From Paenibacillus ottowii (GTDB lineage Bacteria; Bacillota; Bacilli; Paenibacillales; Paenibacillaceae), in the NCBI RefSeq assembly GCF_006874425.1, contig NZ_VIJZ01000001.1, forward strand, positions 729,248 through 793,247: a stretch of DNA of 64,000 bases. The letters are read 5' to 3'. The first letter of the stretch is position 1; each line of letters starts with the position of its first letter. The notes beneath the pieces were generated by a model. It did not search any database. It saw nothing but the letters and a program-made list of their open reading frames with translations, and was not told the DNA's origin. The position numbers and the translations under genes were made by a program. Positions 30,041 through 40,404 of this stretch are shown here, piece after piece.

Positions 30041-31620
30041 ACGAACATCATTCACTCCACCCGGAAGGAAGCTTGCAGTCTACGGACCCGCAGAAGCGCA
30101 AACGTAAGCGTACAGGCTTGAGTCTACGCTGGAAATTTCCGCTGGTACTGGCGGCTTTACTGCTGTTTACAGTCGGTGTGCTGAGCTGGCTCGTGCTTAC
30201 TGGTATTCGTGCTAATCAGACAGACCAAATGGAACGCGGATTAAAGCGTCAGGCGGAAATCGTAGAGATGCGCGTAAAACAGTCTTACCTGTTGGGAGCT
30301 CGCCAATTACCCGAAGACTTCATGAAAAAGCAAGCACCTCAGCTTGCCGTGGAACTGGGCGTATCCAGTAATATGCGCGTTATTTTATATGATGGCCAGG
30401 GGCATGAGGTTGGGAATTCTCTACCACTGGCTTATAGAACAGATGTCAGCCAGGCGCTTTCTTATGCGCTCCAAGGGAAAATTGCATATATTACGGAAGG
30501 TAGCTCAGTTACTTATCTGGCTCCGCTTCAAGGTCCAGACGGCCTGCTGGGAGTGGTGCAGCTTCATAGCTCAACAGAAGCGCAGCAGCAGTTTTACCAG
30601 GCGATTGCCCGCTTGTTTTTATGGACAGGAGGGGCGGTGCTGGTCTTAAGCTTTATTCTGGGCTTAGGTTATGTCAGCCGCCAGACGAGGGACATCGGAC
30701 GACTGACCCGCGCTTCTGAGCAGATCTCGGCAGGGAACTATCCAGAAGCCAGATTGCTGCGACGGCAGGACGAGCTGGGAAGGTTAGATGAAGGGATGCT
30801 CCAGATGAGTCATGTGATCCGGACAAGTATTACCGCGCTCGAAAATGAAAAGCTTCGCCTGGAAGAAGCGGTTCAGCGTTTGAGAGAGCTGGAGCAGCAG
30901 CAAAAGGCTTTTATCGGCAATATCAGCCACGAACTGAAGACTCCGTTGACCTCTATTCAGGCTTATGCTGATTTGCTGGATATGTATGGGGATGATCCCG
31001 AATTGCTGCGGGAAGCGAGAGAAAGTATCGCTAAGGAAACCAAACGGTTGTATGAGCTTGTCGAGGACTCGCTAAGACTAGCTGTGCTGGACAAATACGA
31101 TTTTGAATTACATACGGAGGAAGTTGACCTGCATTTGCTGCTCGAAGACGCTGGTAGTCGAATCCGCGGGAAGGCTGCGGCACGTGGACTGAATTTTTCG
31201 ATGGATACCCTTCCTGCTAAGGTGTGTGGAGACCCTAAGCATCTGATACATATTGTACTGAATTTACTGGATAATGCAGTGAAATACAATCGGGACGAAG
31301 GCTGGGTTACGTTATCCAATCGAGTGGAAAAGGACACCGTGACAGTGTATGTACGCAATTCCGGTCCATGGATTCCGCGGGACAAATGGGACATGATTTT
31401 TGAGCCGTTTGCGACCTTAAGCCATGATCGTTCTCGTCAGGACAGTGGCACGGGACTGGGTTTGCCTCTGGCACGCAGACTGGCGGAGCGCATGGGTGGA
31501 GAGCTGCGGCTTACAGCTTCGGAGGATAGTGAGTTGGAAAAGGACAATGGTCATTCAGGTGCAATTGGCAATGAATTTTCGCTCAGGCTACCCCTATTGG
31601 TTTACGAGGGCTTCGAGTAA
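30037..31620 (+). CDS. Sensor histidine kinase
   Basis: The 527-residue kinase starts at a GTG overlapping the regulator stop. It has a membrane span at about 30-55, an extracellular sensor of about 130 residues, a second span at about 190-212, a HAMP domain (TRASEQISAGNYPEARLLRR), HisKA with FIGNISHELKTPLTSIQAYA, and HATPase_c with LLDNAVKYNRDEG and SGTGLGLPLARRLAE. The signal is unknown; the lipoprotein encoded next may take part. Confidence 0.95.
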   Translation: MNEHHSLHPEGSLQSTDPQKRKRKRTGLSLRWKFPLVLAALLLFTVGVLSWLVLTGIRANQTDQMERGLKRQAEIVEMRVKQSYLLGARQLPEDFMKKQAPQLAVELGVSSNMRVILYDGQGHEVGNSLPLAYRTDVSQALSYALQGKIAYITEGSSVTYLAPLQGPDGLLGVVQLHSSTEAQQQFYQAIARLFLWTGGAVLVLSFILGLGYVSRQTRDIGRLTRASEQISAGNYPEARLLRRQDELGRLDEGMLQMSHVIRTSITALENEKLRLEEAVQRLRELEQQQKAFIGNISHELKTPLTSIQAYADLLDMYGDDPELLREARESIAKETKRLYELVEDSLRLAVLDKYDFELHTEEVDLHLLLEDAGSRIRGKAAARGLNFSMDTLPAKVCGDPKHLIHIVLNLLDNAVKYNRDEGWVTLSNRVEKDTVTVYVRNSGPWIPRDKWDMIFEPFATLSHDRSRQDSGTGLGLPLARRLAERMGGELRLTASEDSELEKDNGHSGAIGNEFSLRLPLLVYEGFE

Positions 31621-31748
31621 TTAAGTCGCTCTACGTCTTTAGGGCTAGGAATGGTGTCTTATTTACAACTTGGAAACAATTCGATGTATTCATGAGATGT
31701 TCAGGTATTAAGCTGGGGGTAACGATAACAAGGAGGCCGTTATACAGG

Positions 31749-32927
31749 ATGAATAAAAAACTAGACAGCTATGGGCAAAAGAACGGCCTTCCCCAGCTCG
31801 AACATCCCTATGCATGCTTTTTCAGACACAAAGTCATAGGGTTGCTCATGACTGGCTTGATCGCTGTAGGGTTGCTCAGTGGCTGCAGCATTAAAAGCGC
31901 AGGAGAGACCCATCCATCATCTGGTATGAAACCGGGGCAAAAGCTTACTGTAATTGACATGGATGCAGCTCGGCAGCAAGTATCGGACGAGCTGGTGGTA
32001 CAGTCCATTGACAGGCTGGGGGATGTCTACGCGAGGTCATGGCTGAGTGATGAAGAGTTGATTGTAGAGCGTCGAAATCAGTTATGGATTCATAATGTAA
32101 AGACCAGCCAGGAGCGAGTTTTAACACCAAGTCGTAACGCTCTACAGTTACTTGCTGTGGTATCACCAGATCAGCGGCATGTCTTTTTTACGGAGGGCAG
32201 CGCCAGCAGCAAGTATGATATTCAGGGCTATATTTTAGAGCTAAGCAGCAGTAAGGTTACATCGGTTGGCCAACTGGACATGACTAACGAGGTAAGCTGG
32301 GGCGATGAGAATCATCTCATTACAGGTACACCAGACGGTAAGATACATCTGATTGGTCTGGACGGCAAAGCAGAACAATTAAGTTTTCAAGATCCGAATC
32401 GCTCAGAATTAATCGCTCATGTCGAAAAAGTAAGTAACGCCATATTTTATACAGGCCATGATAAACAAGGGTATCCGGTGCTGAATCGGTTCACTCTCAA
32501 TCATCCTCAGGTTGTGACTGTTGCAGAGAGAATCATGTCCTTTGCCGTGTCACCTGATGGTAAATCTATTGCCATTGAAAAGCGGAAATGGAATACATCC
32601 GAACCAGCCCGTATGATCATTTTGGACGAACAAGGCAAAGAGAAAGGAAGCGTTGGTCAAGGGACTTTAATGAGTCGTGGAAGCTGGTCCAGTGACGGGA
32701 CCAAGCTTGCTTTTTCCATTTATGATGAGGATCAGCAAGGAATGAGAGGGCTCTATGTATTTGACCAGTCGACAGGTAAAACCACTCCCGTTACGACTGA
32801 TATCCAATCCTATGACAGCCCGACGGTATGGAGCCCTTCCGCCCGTTTTTTATCCATGTACCAGAATATTTCGGAAGGTGGAAAACAACTGAATCAGAGC
32901 TATATCGTCGAATTTAAGAAAAAATAG
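31749..32927 (+). CDS. TolB-like beta-propeller lipoprotein
   Basis: The ATG at 31749 follows ACAAGGAGG. The 392-residue precursor has a long n-region, a hydrophobic segment and the lipobox GLLSGC (Cys46). The rest repeats WD40/PD40-type blades (VSPDQRHVFFTEGSASSKYD, later FAVSPDGKSIAIEKRKW and RGSWSSDGTKLAFSIYDEDQ). It follows the two-component system at 29354 and may be regulated by it or modulate the kinase. Substrate or partner is unknown. Confidence 0.8.
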   Translation: MNKKLDSYGQKNGLPQLEHPYACFFRHKVIGLLMTGLIAVGLLSGCSIKSAGETHPSSGMKPGQKLTVIDMDAARQQVSDELVVQSIDRLGDVYARSWLSDEELIVERRNQLWIHNVKTSQERVLTPSRNALQLLAVVSPDQRHVFFTEGSASSKYDIQGYILELSSSKVTSVGQLDMTNEVSWGDENHLITGTPDGKIHLIGLDGKAEQLSFQDPNRSELIAHVEKVSNAIFYTGHDKQGYPVLNRFTLNHPQVVTVAERIMSFAVSPDGKSIAIEKRKWNTSEPARMIILDEQGKEKGSVGQGTLMSRGSWSSDGTKLAFSIYDEDQQGMRGLYVFDQSTGKTTPVTTDIQSYDSPTVWSPSARFLSMYQNISEGGKQLNQSYIVEFKKK

Positions 32928-32928
32928 T

Positions 32929-32968
32929 AAAAAAAGGCGCATTTCCTTCTTCGGAATGCCCCTTTTTT
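32929..32968. terminator. Bidirectional terminator
   Basis: AAAAAGGCGCATTTCC pairs with GGAATGCCCCTTTTTT around a TTCTTC loop, between the convergent lipoprotein and spoVR genes. Confidence 0.85.
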
Positions 32969-32997
32969 AATTACGCTGACTATTCGATTGTGTATTA

Positions 32998-34440
32998 CTA
33001 TACAAACTTGCGATGATGCTTTTTCCCATCATATGAAAATAAGGCGAGCTTCCCCTCAATCATCGTTTCCAAATGAACGGCTCGCCCCCATAGTTGGTAT
33101 ACATATGGAAGCGTGCGCTCCATATATTTTAAATCCAGTTCAATGCCTTCATACTGGTGCTTAAGCTTTAACTCACCCGTATGCAGATAGTCTCCGTCCT
33201 CAACGACGATGTAAGGTGAGCCTCCATTTACGCGTGAAAACACAAGCTGATCCCGTATGTTTTCCCAGGATTTATCGGTAATTTTCCAGTCCGGTCCCCG
33301 TTTCTCAAACACGTACAGATCCAAATCCTCCGTTAGTTGCTTGGTCATGTAATTGCGTATAAAAGAGGTATCCGAATCAAACTCTCGCACCTCGAATATT
33401 TTAGCCCGGCCCTCGCCCGGTTTACGTCCTTGGCGCTCTTGTTCCTCACGGGTGGGGTTATCCCATCGCTTTTCAATATCTTCAAATATTTTCAGTCCCA
33501 AATAATACGGATTCAAGCTTTGCTTGGAAGGCTGTACAACGGAAGCGTTCAGCATGGCAAATTCAACGGTTTCATCCCCAGTCAAATCCAGTTCTCTGAC
33601 AATCCGTTGATGCCAATAAGAGGCCCAGCCTTCATTCATGATTTTGGTCTCCATTTGGGGCCAGAAATACAGCATTTCATCCCGCAGCATCGTCATGATG
33701 TCCCGCTGCCAATCCTCCAGTACTTCGGAGAATTCCTGAATAAACCAGACGATATCTTTTTCAGGTTCCGGTGGGAACTGGCGTACCTTAATACCCTCGG
33801 TCTCAGCCGAATCATGCGGCTTTACTGTGTCCAGTGACCACAGATCATCGTAAGGTCCGGTTGGACGCTGGTGTTTTTTGGGTTCTTTTTGCTCCTTGAT
33901 TTTGAGTTCCATGTATCGTTGTTTATCCAGATGCCTTGGTTTGATGAGCTGTGGGTCTACATGTTCTTGTATCGCCAGTACAGAGTCAATGAAGGATTCC
34001 ACGGCCTTTGAGCCGTACTCCATTTCATAGCTGCTGATCCGTTCTGCGGTGGCAGACATACTCTCTACCATATTGCGGTTGGAGGCCGAGAAACGGGCGT
34101 TATGTTTGAAAAAATCGCAGTGTGCCAGTACATGGGCGACAATCAGTTTATTTTGCACCAAAGAATTTCCATCTAGCAGGAAAGCGTAGCAGGGATTAGA
34201 GTTAATGACCAACTCATAGATTTTACTCAATCCAAAATCGTACTGCATTTTCATCTTGTGAAATGTTTTTCCAAAACTCCAGTGGCTAAAGCGCGTAGGC
34301 ATACCATACGCCCCAAATGTGTATACAATATCCGCCGGACAAATCTCATACCGCATCGGATAGTAGTCGAGTCCGAATCCATCAGCAATCTCCATAATTT
34401 CTGATATCGCGTATTCCAGCTCTTTCTGGTCGGTACTCAT
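32998..34440 (-). CDS. spoVR: SpoVR family sporulation protein
   Basis: The 480-residue protein matches SpoVR along its length: [20 protein letters not shown] near the N-terminus, [18 protein letters not shown] in the middle and [19 protein letters not shown] after it. SpoVR takes part in spore cortex formation. It is the downstream partner of yhbH, with a four-base overlap. In many bacteria prkA, yhbH and spoVR form one operon; here prkA lies 8 kb away on the other strand. Confidence 0.95.
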   Translation of the reverse strand: MSTDQKELEYAISEIMEIADGFGLDYYPMRYEICPADIVYTFGAYGMPTRFSHWSFGKTFHKMKMQYDFGLSKIYELVINSNPCYAFLLDGNSLVQNKLIVAHVLAHCDFFKHNARFSASNRNMVESMSATAERISSYEMEYGSKAVESFIDSVLAIQEHVDPQLIKPRHLDKQRYMELKIKEQKEPKKHQRPTGPYDDLWSLDTVKPHDSAETEGIKVRQFPPEPEKDIVWFIQEFSEVLEDWQRDIMTMLRDEMLYFWPQMETKIMNEGWASYWHQRIVRELDLTGDETVEFAMLNASVVQPSKQSLNPYYLGLKIFEDIEKRWDNPTREEQERQGRKPGEGRAKIFEVREFDSDTSFIRNYMTKQLTEDLDLYVFEKRGPDWKITDKSWENIRDQLVFSRVNGGSPYIVVEDGDYLHTGELKLKHQYEGIELDLKYMERTLPYVYQLWGRAVHLETMIEGKLALFSYDGKKHHRKFV

Positions 34441-35603
34441 CCCGCTGTTCCCCCTTCCCGTTTGCGAAAAAAGGTGCGTAGGGCCTGGTATACCTCACCT
34501 TTTTCCTTGATCACATAGTACATAAACTGATCTGCCTTAATATTCTTGTAGGCTGACATCAGCGTACTGCTGCGATTATATTGGTTCACTTCTCCATAGC
34601 CGAACATATTGCTGCGTTTCATAAGCTCCTCAATTAGTTTCACACATCGTTCATTGTCTGAGCTTAGGTTATCGCCATCGGAGAAATGAAAGGGATAAAT
34701 ATTATAAGCGGAAGGAGGATAGCGCTTGTCGATAATCTCCAATGCTTTCAAATAAGCAGAAGAGCAGATGGTGCCGCCACTTTCACCGCGAGTGAAAAAT
34801 TCTTCCTCCGTAACCTCCTTGGCTTCGGTATGATGCGCAAGAAAAATCATTTCCACCTTTTCATATTGGCGACGCAAAAAGCGCGTCATCCAGAAAAAGA
34901 AGCTGCGGGCGCAATATTTTTCAAAAGATCCCATGCTGCCTGAGGTGTCCATCATAGCGATAATTACCGCATTGGATTGAGGAATGGTTTTCTCTTCCCA
35001 TGTTTTGTAACGAAGATCATCTGGACTAATATGATGAATGCCCGGATTCCCCTCACGAGCGTTGCGGCGCAGATTTTCGAGAATGGTTCGCTTTTTGTCA
35101 ATGTTCGCTTGCATGCCTTTTTTGCGTATATCATTGAATACGATAGATTCAACCTCGATTTGATCCTTATCTTTTTGCTGCAAATGCGGTAATTCCATTT
35201 CCTCGAACAGCATATCTTCAAGTTCCTCTATGCTGACTTCAGTTTCCATAATATCGTATCCCGGCTGGTCGCCTGCTTTCTCACCTTTGCCTGGCTTTTG
35301 GGAAGCAGGATCACGTCCGATGACATCCCCCACCTGACTGTCGCCATCTCCTTGGCCTACGTGCTTTTGTTTTTGGTAGTTATAAATGAAGCGATATTCA
35401 TCCAAACTGCGAATCGGCACTTTGATAATCTGTTGACCATCCGACATTATAATATTTTCTTCCGTAATCAGATCGGGTAGATTTTGCTTAATAACATCTT
35501 TGACCTTCTGCTGATGGCGTTGCTGGTCCTGGTACCCTTTGCGATGCAGCGACCAATCTTCGCGGGATACGACGAATGAATATGGCTGGCGTGGTTCCGG
35601 CAT
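34437..35603 (-). CDS. yhbH: YhbH/DUF444 sporulation protein
   Basis: The ATG at 35603 follows GGGGGGTGCC and gives a start ([20 protein letters not shown]) that fits YhbH proteins; the frame opens nine codons earlier. The 388-residue protein has a VWA-like domain with the metal site [14 protein letters not shown] and the segment [20 protein letters not shown]. YhbH acts with PrkA and SpoVR in sporulation and stress. Its presence intact next to a split prkA is the main reason to regard the prophage as developmentally excised. Confidence 0.95.
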   Translation of the reverse strand: MPEPRQPYSFVVSREDWSLHRKGYQDQQRHQQKVKDVIKQNLPDLITEENIIMSDGQQIIKVPIRSLDEYRFIYNYQKQKHVGQGDGDSQVGDVIGRDPASQKPGKGEKAGDQPGYDIMETEVSIEELEDMLFEEMELPHLQQKDKDQIEVESIVFNDIRKKGMQANIDKKRTILENLRRNAREGNPGIHHISPDDLRYKTWEEKTIPQSNAVIIAMMDTSGSMGSFEKYCARSFFFWMTRFLRRQYEKVEMIFLAHHTEAKEVTEEEFFTRGESGGTICSSAYLKALEIIDKRYPPSAYNIYPFHFSDGDNLSSDNERCVKLIEELMKRSNMFGYGEVNQYNRSSTLMSAYKNIKADQFMYYVIKEKGEVYQALRTFFRKREGGTAG

Positions 35604-35765
35604 TGTTAGGCACCCCCCAAGTGGATACACGGCACAGTTTGGCCTTGTTGGTTATTAAGTATATTCACGGGGATGTACGATATGTGATGGAACTCGATTT
35701 AAATTATGCCCGTTTGCTTTATAATGAAAGTAAAAAATGTAAAAAAAGAATGGAGAACCTTGGTT

Positions 35766-36485
35766 ATGGAAGAAATTGCAGTGCTTATCGTAGACGATGA
35801 ACAGGGACTGCGAGATATGCTGACAACGGTATTAAAAAAAGAAGGGTTTCTTCATGTTAAGCATGCAGCCACGGGGCAAGAAGCGTTGCAAATCGTGATG
35901 AAATCTCGTATTGATGTGATTGTGCTTGATGTTATGCTCCCTGATTACGATGGGTTTGAGGTGTGTCGTCAGATGCGTGTATACACGGAAGCTCCTATTC
36001 TTTTTTTGACAGCAAGAGATACAGATCTGGACAAATTAATGGGCTTTGGTATTGGAGGGGACGATTATATTACCAAGCCGTTTAACCCGTTGGAAGTTGT
36101 TGCGCGTATGAAAGCCCGAATGAAATATCGAAAAGTGACGACAGCGGATATGAAGCCTGTCTTACGAATCTTAGACTTTGGATATTTTTGTCTGGAGCTA
36201 GACTCAGGTGTATTGTATGTGCAAGACCAAGAGGTCGATTGTCCTGCACGTGAATGGCTGCTGCTGGTATTTTTGTGCAAGCATCCTAACCGTATATTCA
36301 GTGTTCGTCAGCTATACGAAGCAATATGGAGCGAGACCTTCTTGGGTGATGAAAAGACAGTAGTCATTCATATCTCCCGTTTGCGAAAAAAAATAGAACC
36401 TGATCCCAAGCACCCGCAATTTTTAGTTAATGTTAGAGGGCTAGGTTATAAAATGATATCAGCCAAGAGGGGGGAGCAAGAATGA
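35766..36485 (+). CDS. OmpR-family response regulator of a peptide-resistance system
   Basis: The ATG at 35766 follows TGGAGAACC. The 239-residue protein has a receiver (VLIVDDEQGLRDMLTTVLKK, Asp in DVIVLDVMLPDYDG, Lys in DYITKPFNPLEVVARM) and a winged helix (EKTVVIHISRLRKKIEPDPK). It overlaps the kinase gene by four bases and lies ahead of an ABC transporter of the bacitracin or lantibiotic type, which it probably activates. Confidence 0.93.
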   Translation: MEEIAVLIVDDEQGLRDMLTTVLKKEGFLHVKHAATGQEALQIVMKSRIDVIVLDVMLPDYDGFEVCRQMRVYTEAPILFLTARDTDLDKLMGFGIGGDDYITKPFNPLEVVARMKARMKYRKVTTADMKPVLRILDFGYFCLELDSGVLYVQDQEVDCPAREWLLLVFLCKHPNRIFSVRQLYEAIWSETFLGDEKTVVIHISRLRKKIEPDPKHPQFLVNVRGLGYKMISAKRGEQE

Positions 36486-37552
36486 ACTCTTTGGTCAAGA
36501 TGTCCTTTCGGTTTATAAAAGTAACATTATGTTTTGCACTAGTCTATGTTCTTTGTTTTCTGATCTGTACTATTATATATATTTTTATAAAAAGCACATT
36601 TGATACCTCTCACAATATGAATATTGATTTTTTCTGGATCGGACTTGGGATCGTGCAGAGTGTTGTGTTCATAGTTGCCTATGGATGGTATATAGGCAAA
36701 CCCTTGGTATATGTAATCAAATGGATTGGAAATATAGCAACAGGGGAATTCCAAGCGCCGCTAAGTGAGCTAGAACTGCCAGAGCGTAAAAAAAGTCAGA
36801 GAAATAGTTATAAGCCTCCGTATCAATTATATAAAGAAGTATTCGAACAAATGAACATCTTATCTGCTCAATTGCGCAGCAATGAGGAAGAGAGGATGGA
36901 AATAGAAAAGCGAAAACAGCAGTGGGTAGCAGGCGTAAGCCATGATCTCAAAACACCGTTATCTTATATTGAAGGGTATGCAGCCATGCTGACTGCTCAA
37001 GAGTATGATTGGTCCGAGGAAGAAAGAAGAAGCTTTAGTATGATTATCAGTGAGAAAGTGACGGAGATGAAGCAGTTGATTCAGGATTTGAATGCTTCTA
37101 TGCAGCTCAAGGAGGGGGCCTTGCCGATTCAGTTGAAGAAGGAGGACATTGTGGAGTTTCTCCGCAATACGGTCTTAGATATCGCTAACCATCCTTCGGC
37201 CGAGCAGTATGAATTTTCTTTTATGTCATTGGAGTCAGTATGTACCATGCCCTTCGATAGTAAATTATTAGGTAGAGCATTGAAAAATTTTTTAATGAAC
37301 GCAATCATTCATAATCCTCCAGGCACACATATTTCAATGGAAATAAATAAAGAGAGCGATAAGCTTCATATTTCTATCGAAGATGATGGAATAGGCATGA
37401 ATCCAACTGAATGTATACAGATGTCTCCTTCCAAAGAGCATGGGATACCTATTGCCAAAAGCTTTATTGAAGCCCATAACGGAACGCTTCATATTCTTCC
37501 AGGAAGTAAAAAGGGTACCAGTATGGAAATTACATTGCCGCTAAATAGGTAA
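36482..37552 (+). CDS. Sensor histidine kinase of a peptide-resistance system
   Basis: The 356-residue kinase has two membrane spans (residues about 11-36 and 49-70) with only about 12 residues between them, so it has almost no outside domain, as in intramembrane-sensing kinases for cell wall antibiotics. HisKA reads VAGVSHDLKTPLSYIEGYAA and the ATPase part has GRALKNFLMNAIIHNPPGTH. The HDLKTPLSYIEGY form of the H box is common in NsrK/CprK-type kinases beside LanFEG transporters. Confidence 0.92.
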   Translation: MNSLVKMSFRFIKVTLCFALVYVLCFLICTIIYIFIKSTFDTSHNMNIDFFWIGLGIVQSVVFIVAYGWYIGKPLVYVIKWIGNIATGEFQAPLSELELPERKKSQRNSYKPPYQLYKEVFEQMNILSAQLRSNEEERMEIEKRKQQWVAGVSHDLKTPLSYIEGYAAMLTAQEYDWSEEERRSFSMIISEKVTEMKQLIQDLNASMQLKEGALPIQLKKEDIVEFLRNTVLDIANHPSAEQYEFSFMSLESVCTMPFDSKLLGRALKNFLMNAIIHNPPGTHISMEINKESDKLHISIEDDGIGMNPTECIQMSPSKEHGIPIAKSFIEAHNGTLHILPGSKKGTSMEITLPLNR

Positions 37553-37695
37553 CTCCTTAACATCTGTGCCCTCCATTTTAGAGTTCGCTCGTTTTTTTGC
37601 CTGTTGTTTAGGAACTGTTTACTTGATGTTAACTTTCTTTCAGTAAACTGTATGTAACTAAACTTCAGCGTCAAAAGTCGAGAGGAGATCAGGAA

Positions 37696-38619
37696 ATGTC
37701 TGAACATGTAATACGTACACGTCAGCTAACCAGGCGTTTTGGAAAAAGGGAATTTGTCAAACAAATAAATCTACAGGTACCTGAGAAGCAAATTTACGGA
37801 TTTTTGGGACCAAACGGGGCGGGGAAAACAACCACGATTCGTATGCTGCTCGGGCTGATAAAATCCACATCCGGAGAAATTGAGATATTTGGGAAAAAGC
37901 TCAAGGATCATCGCATGGAAATATTAAAGGATGTGGGTTCGCTGGTTGAATCACCTGCCTATTATGCTCATTTGTCTGCATATCGAAATTTGGAAATCGT
38001 TACAACGATGCGTGGGTTGCCGACCCGAAAAATTCATAAAGTGCTGGATTTGGTGAGATTAAGTAAGGATGCGTACCGTCCAGTAAAAGGATACTCCCTG
38101 GGAATGAGGCAAAGGCTAGGAATTGCCATGGCATTGATTGCCGATCCCAAATTGTTGATTCTTGATGAACCGACGAATGGTTTGGACCCGTCCGGAATTC
38201 AGGAAATTCGGGAGTTAATTATGAGCCTGCCTGATGCTTACGGAATGACGGTATTGGTTTCGAGCCATCTATTAAGTGAAATCGAACAGATTGCAACCTG
38301 TGTAGGAATTATCAATCAAGGGGAAATGATTTTCCATGGAACGATGAAAGAACTTACAGATAAAAGCAAGCCTCAACTATTTATTGAAACCCAAAATCCT
38401 GTTCAGGCTGCTGGAGACCTGATGCAGCATGGATGGATTGCCGGAGCTGAATCTATGGAGCAAAAAGAAGTCATAACTCCTATAGTAGACCGTGAGCAGT
38501 CATCGGAGATGATCAAAGTGTTAGTGGAGCATAATCACCCCGTCTACCGGGTAAGGGAGAAGAAAAAAACATTGGAGGAAATATTCCTGGAGCTGACGGG
38601 TAAGGAGCGAAGCTTATGA
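37696..38619 (+). CDS. ABC transporter ATPase, LanF/BcrA type
   Basis: The 307-residue ATPase has Walker A GPNGAGKTTTI, the signature YSLGMRQRLGIAMALI, Walker B LLILDEPTNGLDPSG and a C-terminal extension of about 90 residues as in BcrA and LanF proteins. It powers export of, or protection from, lantibiotics or bacitracin-like peptides together with the two permeases that follow. It overlaps the first permease by four bases; ribosome site AGAGGAGATC. Confidence 0.93.
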   Translation: MSEHVIRTRQLTRRFGKREFVKQINLQVPEKQIYGFLGPNGAGKTTTIRMLLGLIKSTSGEIEIFGKKLKDHRMEILKDVGSLVESPAYYAHLSAYRNLEIVTTMRGLPTRKIHKVLDLVRLSKDAYRPVKGYSLGMRQRLGIAMALIADPKLLILDEPTNGLDPSGIQEIRELIMSLPDAYGMTVLVSSHLLSEIEQIATCVGIINQGEMIFHGTMKELTDKSKPQLFIETQNPVQAAGDLMQHGWIAGAESMEQKEVITPIVDREQSSEMIKVLVEHNHPVYRVREKKKTLEEIFLELTGKERSL

Positions 38620-39323
38620 TACTCCAAGTTATCAAGGCGGAAGGATATAAGCTGAAAAAAATATGCTGGTGGCTTCCTCTAATACAGGGCTGTGTCCTTA
38701 CAGGGATGACTGTCATGGAATGGTATCTCTACTTTCGTCAGGGGCCAGGAGGGGTCTATGCTGGTTTTGCGGTTATGTTTATGTTCATCTCGTTTGTGAT
38801 GCTGCTTGGCGGTACACTTCTAGCAAGTATTATGGCGGGTACAGAGCATGATACCCAAACATGGAAGCAGCTTATGGCCATGCCAGTTCCCAGAAGCTAC
38901 ATCTACTTATCCAAAATGTTATGGGTTGTGATTTTGCAGTTTGGCACCGCCTTGATCACGATAGCAGGGATGAGTCTCATCTGGGTGTTGTATACAAACG
39001 AGCCCATTCCTTGGCGAGTTATGCTGCTGCAGCCGATTAACGCCAGCTTGGCTACTCTGCCTGTACTTGCAATTCAACTTTGGTTGTCTACGCTTTTTAC
39101 TAATCAGGCATTTCCGTTAGCATTTGGCATATTTGGTTCTATTGCCAGCTTGTTTTTGGCACGAACAAGTATTTTTTGGATTAAATTATTGCCTTGGTCG
39201 TATCCGGCTCTATCAAGTCCTCTAATAAAGGGATACGTAATGTGGGTGATCATTGCTTTATGTGCAGGGCTCATCTTCACAGGACTCGGTACTCTACAGT
39301 TTAGAAAGCATGAATTCAAATAG
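38616..39323 (+). CDS. ABC-2 permease, LanE-like
   Basis: The 235-residue protein has six membrane spans. It starts with ILQVIKAEGYKLKKICWWLP, the membrane entry motif of lantibiotic-protection permeases, and carries AGTEHDTQTWKQLMAMPVPR in the first cytoplasmic loop. It forms the transporter with the ATPase at 37696 and the paralogous permease at 39337. Confidence 0.9.
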   Translation: MILQVIKAEGYKLKKICWWLPLIQGCVLTGMTVMEWYLYFRQGPGGVYAGFAVMFMFISFVMLLGGTLLASIMAGTEHDTQTWKQLMAMPVPRSYIYLSKMLWVVILQFGTALITIAGMSLIWVLYTNEPIPWRVMLLQPINASLATLPVLAIQLWLSTLFTNQAFPLAFGIFGSIASLFLARTSIFWIKLLPWSYPALSSPLIKGYVMWVIIALCAGLIFTGLGTLQFRKHEFK

Positions 39324-39336
39324 GAGGAGGAAAAGT

Positions 39337-40071
39337 ATGAGATCCATTTTACGCGTGGAGGCGATGAAGGTTCAATGGGTCATGGTATGGATTCTCATTA
39401 TATTAGATGCGGTTATCAATTCTTTAATGGGAGTCATGGAACTGAACGATTTGAAGCAGTTTTATGAGCCTAGCTGGTTAATGCTATACACCTATGCGGC
39501 GCAATTTCACTCGATGTTTTTTTATCCGCTTTATTGTGGAATTATCGCTTCTCTTTTGTGCGCATACGAACATCGAGACGGGGGATGGAAGATTTTATTA
39601 AGCAGTCCGTATCCCCGTCAGCGAATCTATTATGCAAAATATATATTGCTCATTCTCATACTGTTTCTTGATCAGCTTACATTCATAGTAGGATATTTTG
39701 CAGGTGGGTATATAGCGGGTGCTCCAGGAGAAATCCCTTGGACTCTCGTCCTTTTTACTGGATTGGGAGGGTGGTTCGGGATTCTTCCATTGGCAGCCCT
39801 CCAGCTTATACTCTCAGTAAAAATCCGTAATTTCGGAGCTTCACTGGGAATGTCCATTTGCTGTGTAGTTCCTAATATTGTTATGACAGGCTTTCATTCT
39901 TCCATAGGTGCATGGTTTCCTTTTACGATTCCTTATTATATCATGTTGCCGCAAACAGCGAGCTATGCTCCTAGAGTTGAGCCTTATAGTCTTGGCTTGA
40001 TTGTACTTGTTACGTTCCTAGCCTATCTATTTGGTGGAAGAAAGATGTTTGTGAATAGGGACTGGTCGTAG
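39337..40071 (+). CDS. ABC-2 permease, LanG-like
   Basis: The ATG at 39337 follows TAGGAGGAGG. The 244-residue protein has six spans and shares with the previous gene the start (SILRVEAMKVQWVMVWILII) and the loop motif YEHRDGGWKILLSSPYPRQR. One ATPase with two paralogous permeases is the LanFEG layout of immunity and resistance transporters. No lantibiotic structural gene is nearby, so resistance to peptides made by others is more likely. Confidence 0.9.
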   Translation: MRSILRVEAMKVQWVMVWILIILDAVINSLMGVMELNDLKQFYEPSWLMLYTYAAQFHSMFFYPLYCGIIASLLCAYEHRDGGWKILLSSPYPRQRIYYAKYILLILILFLDQLTFIVGYFAGGYIAGAPGEIPWTLVLFTGLGGWFGILPLAALQLILSVKIRNFGASLGMSICCVVPNIVMTGFHSSIGAWFPFTIPYYIMLPQTASYAPRVEPYSLGLIVLVTFLAYLFGGRKMFVNRDWS

Positions 40072-40404
40072 TTAGTGTCCCATCCATAAAAGTCGAACTA
40101 CGGCCATACTCACAATACCGACCACTACAGTAGCAAGCAAATTTTTGCTCCACAAGGCGGTTATCAGTGTAGGAAGGACTGCTATAAGCACTTGCCCATT
40201 AAGAGTGACCGAAGTTTCGGTTCGTTCGAGCAGGTTTTCCATGACTAGTGCCGTGAAGATGCAAATGGGAATGTAGGACAGCCACTGTAACACGGGCTTG
40301 GGCAGTGTCAGTTTTTGCAGCACGATGAAGGGAATGATTCTTGGAATCGCCGTGACAATCATGCCGCCGACAATGATATGCAGGACATTGGGATTAATAT
40401 TCAT
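40072..40404 (-). CDS. azlD: AzlD-family branched-chain amino acid exporter subunit
   Basis: The ATG at 40404 overlaps the azlC stop codon (ATGA); the longer frame is an extension into azlC. The 110-residue protein has four spans and the AzlD pattern GGMIVTAIPRIIPFIVLQKL near its start. With AzlC it exports branched-chain amino acids or analogues. Confidence 0.9.
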   Translation of the reverse strand: MNINPNVLHIIVGGMIVTAIPRIIPFIVLQKLTLPKPVLQWLSYIPICIFTALVMENLLERTETSVTLNGQVLIAVLPTLITALWSKNLLATVVVGIVSMAVVRLLWMGH

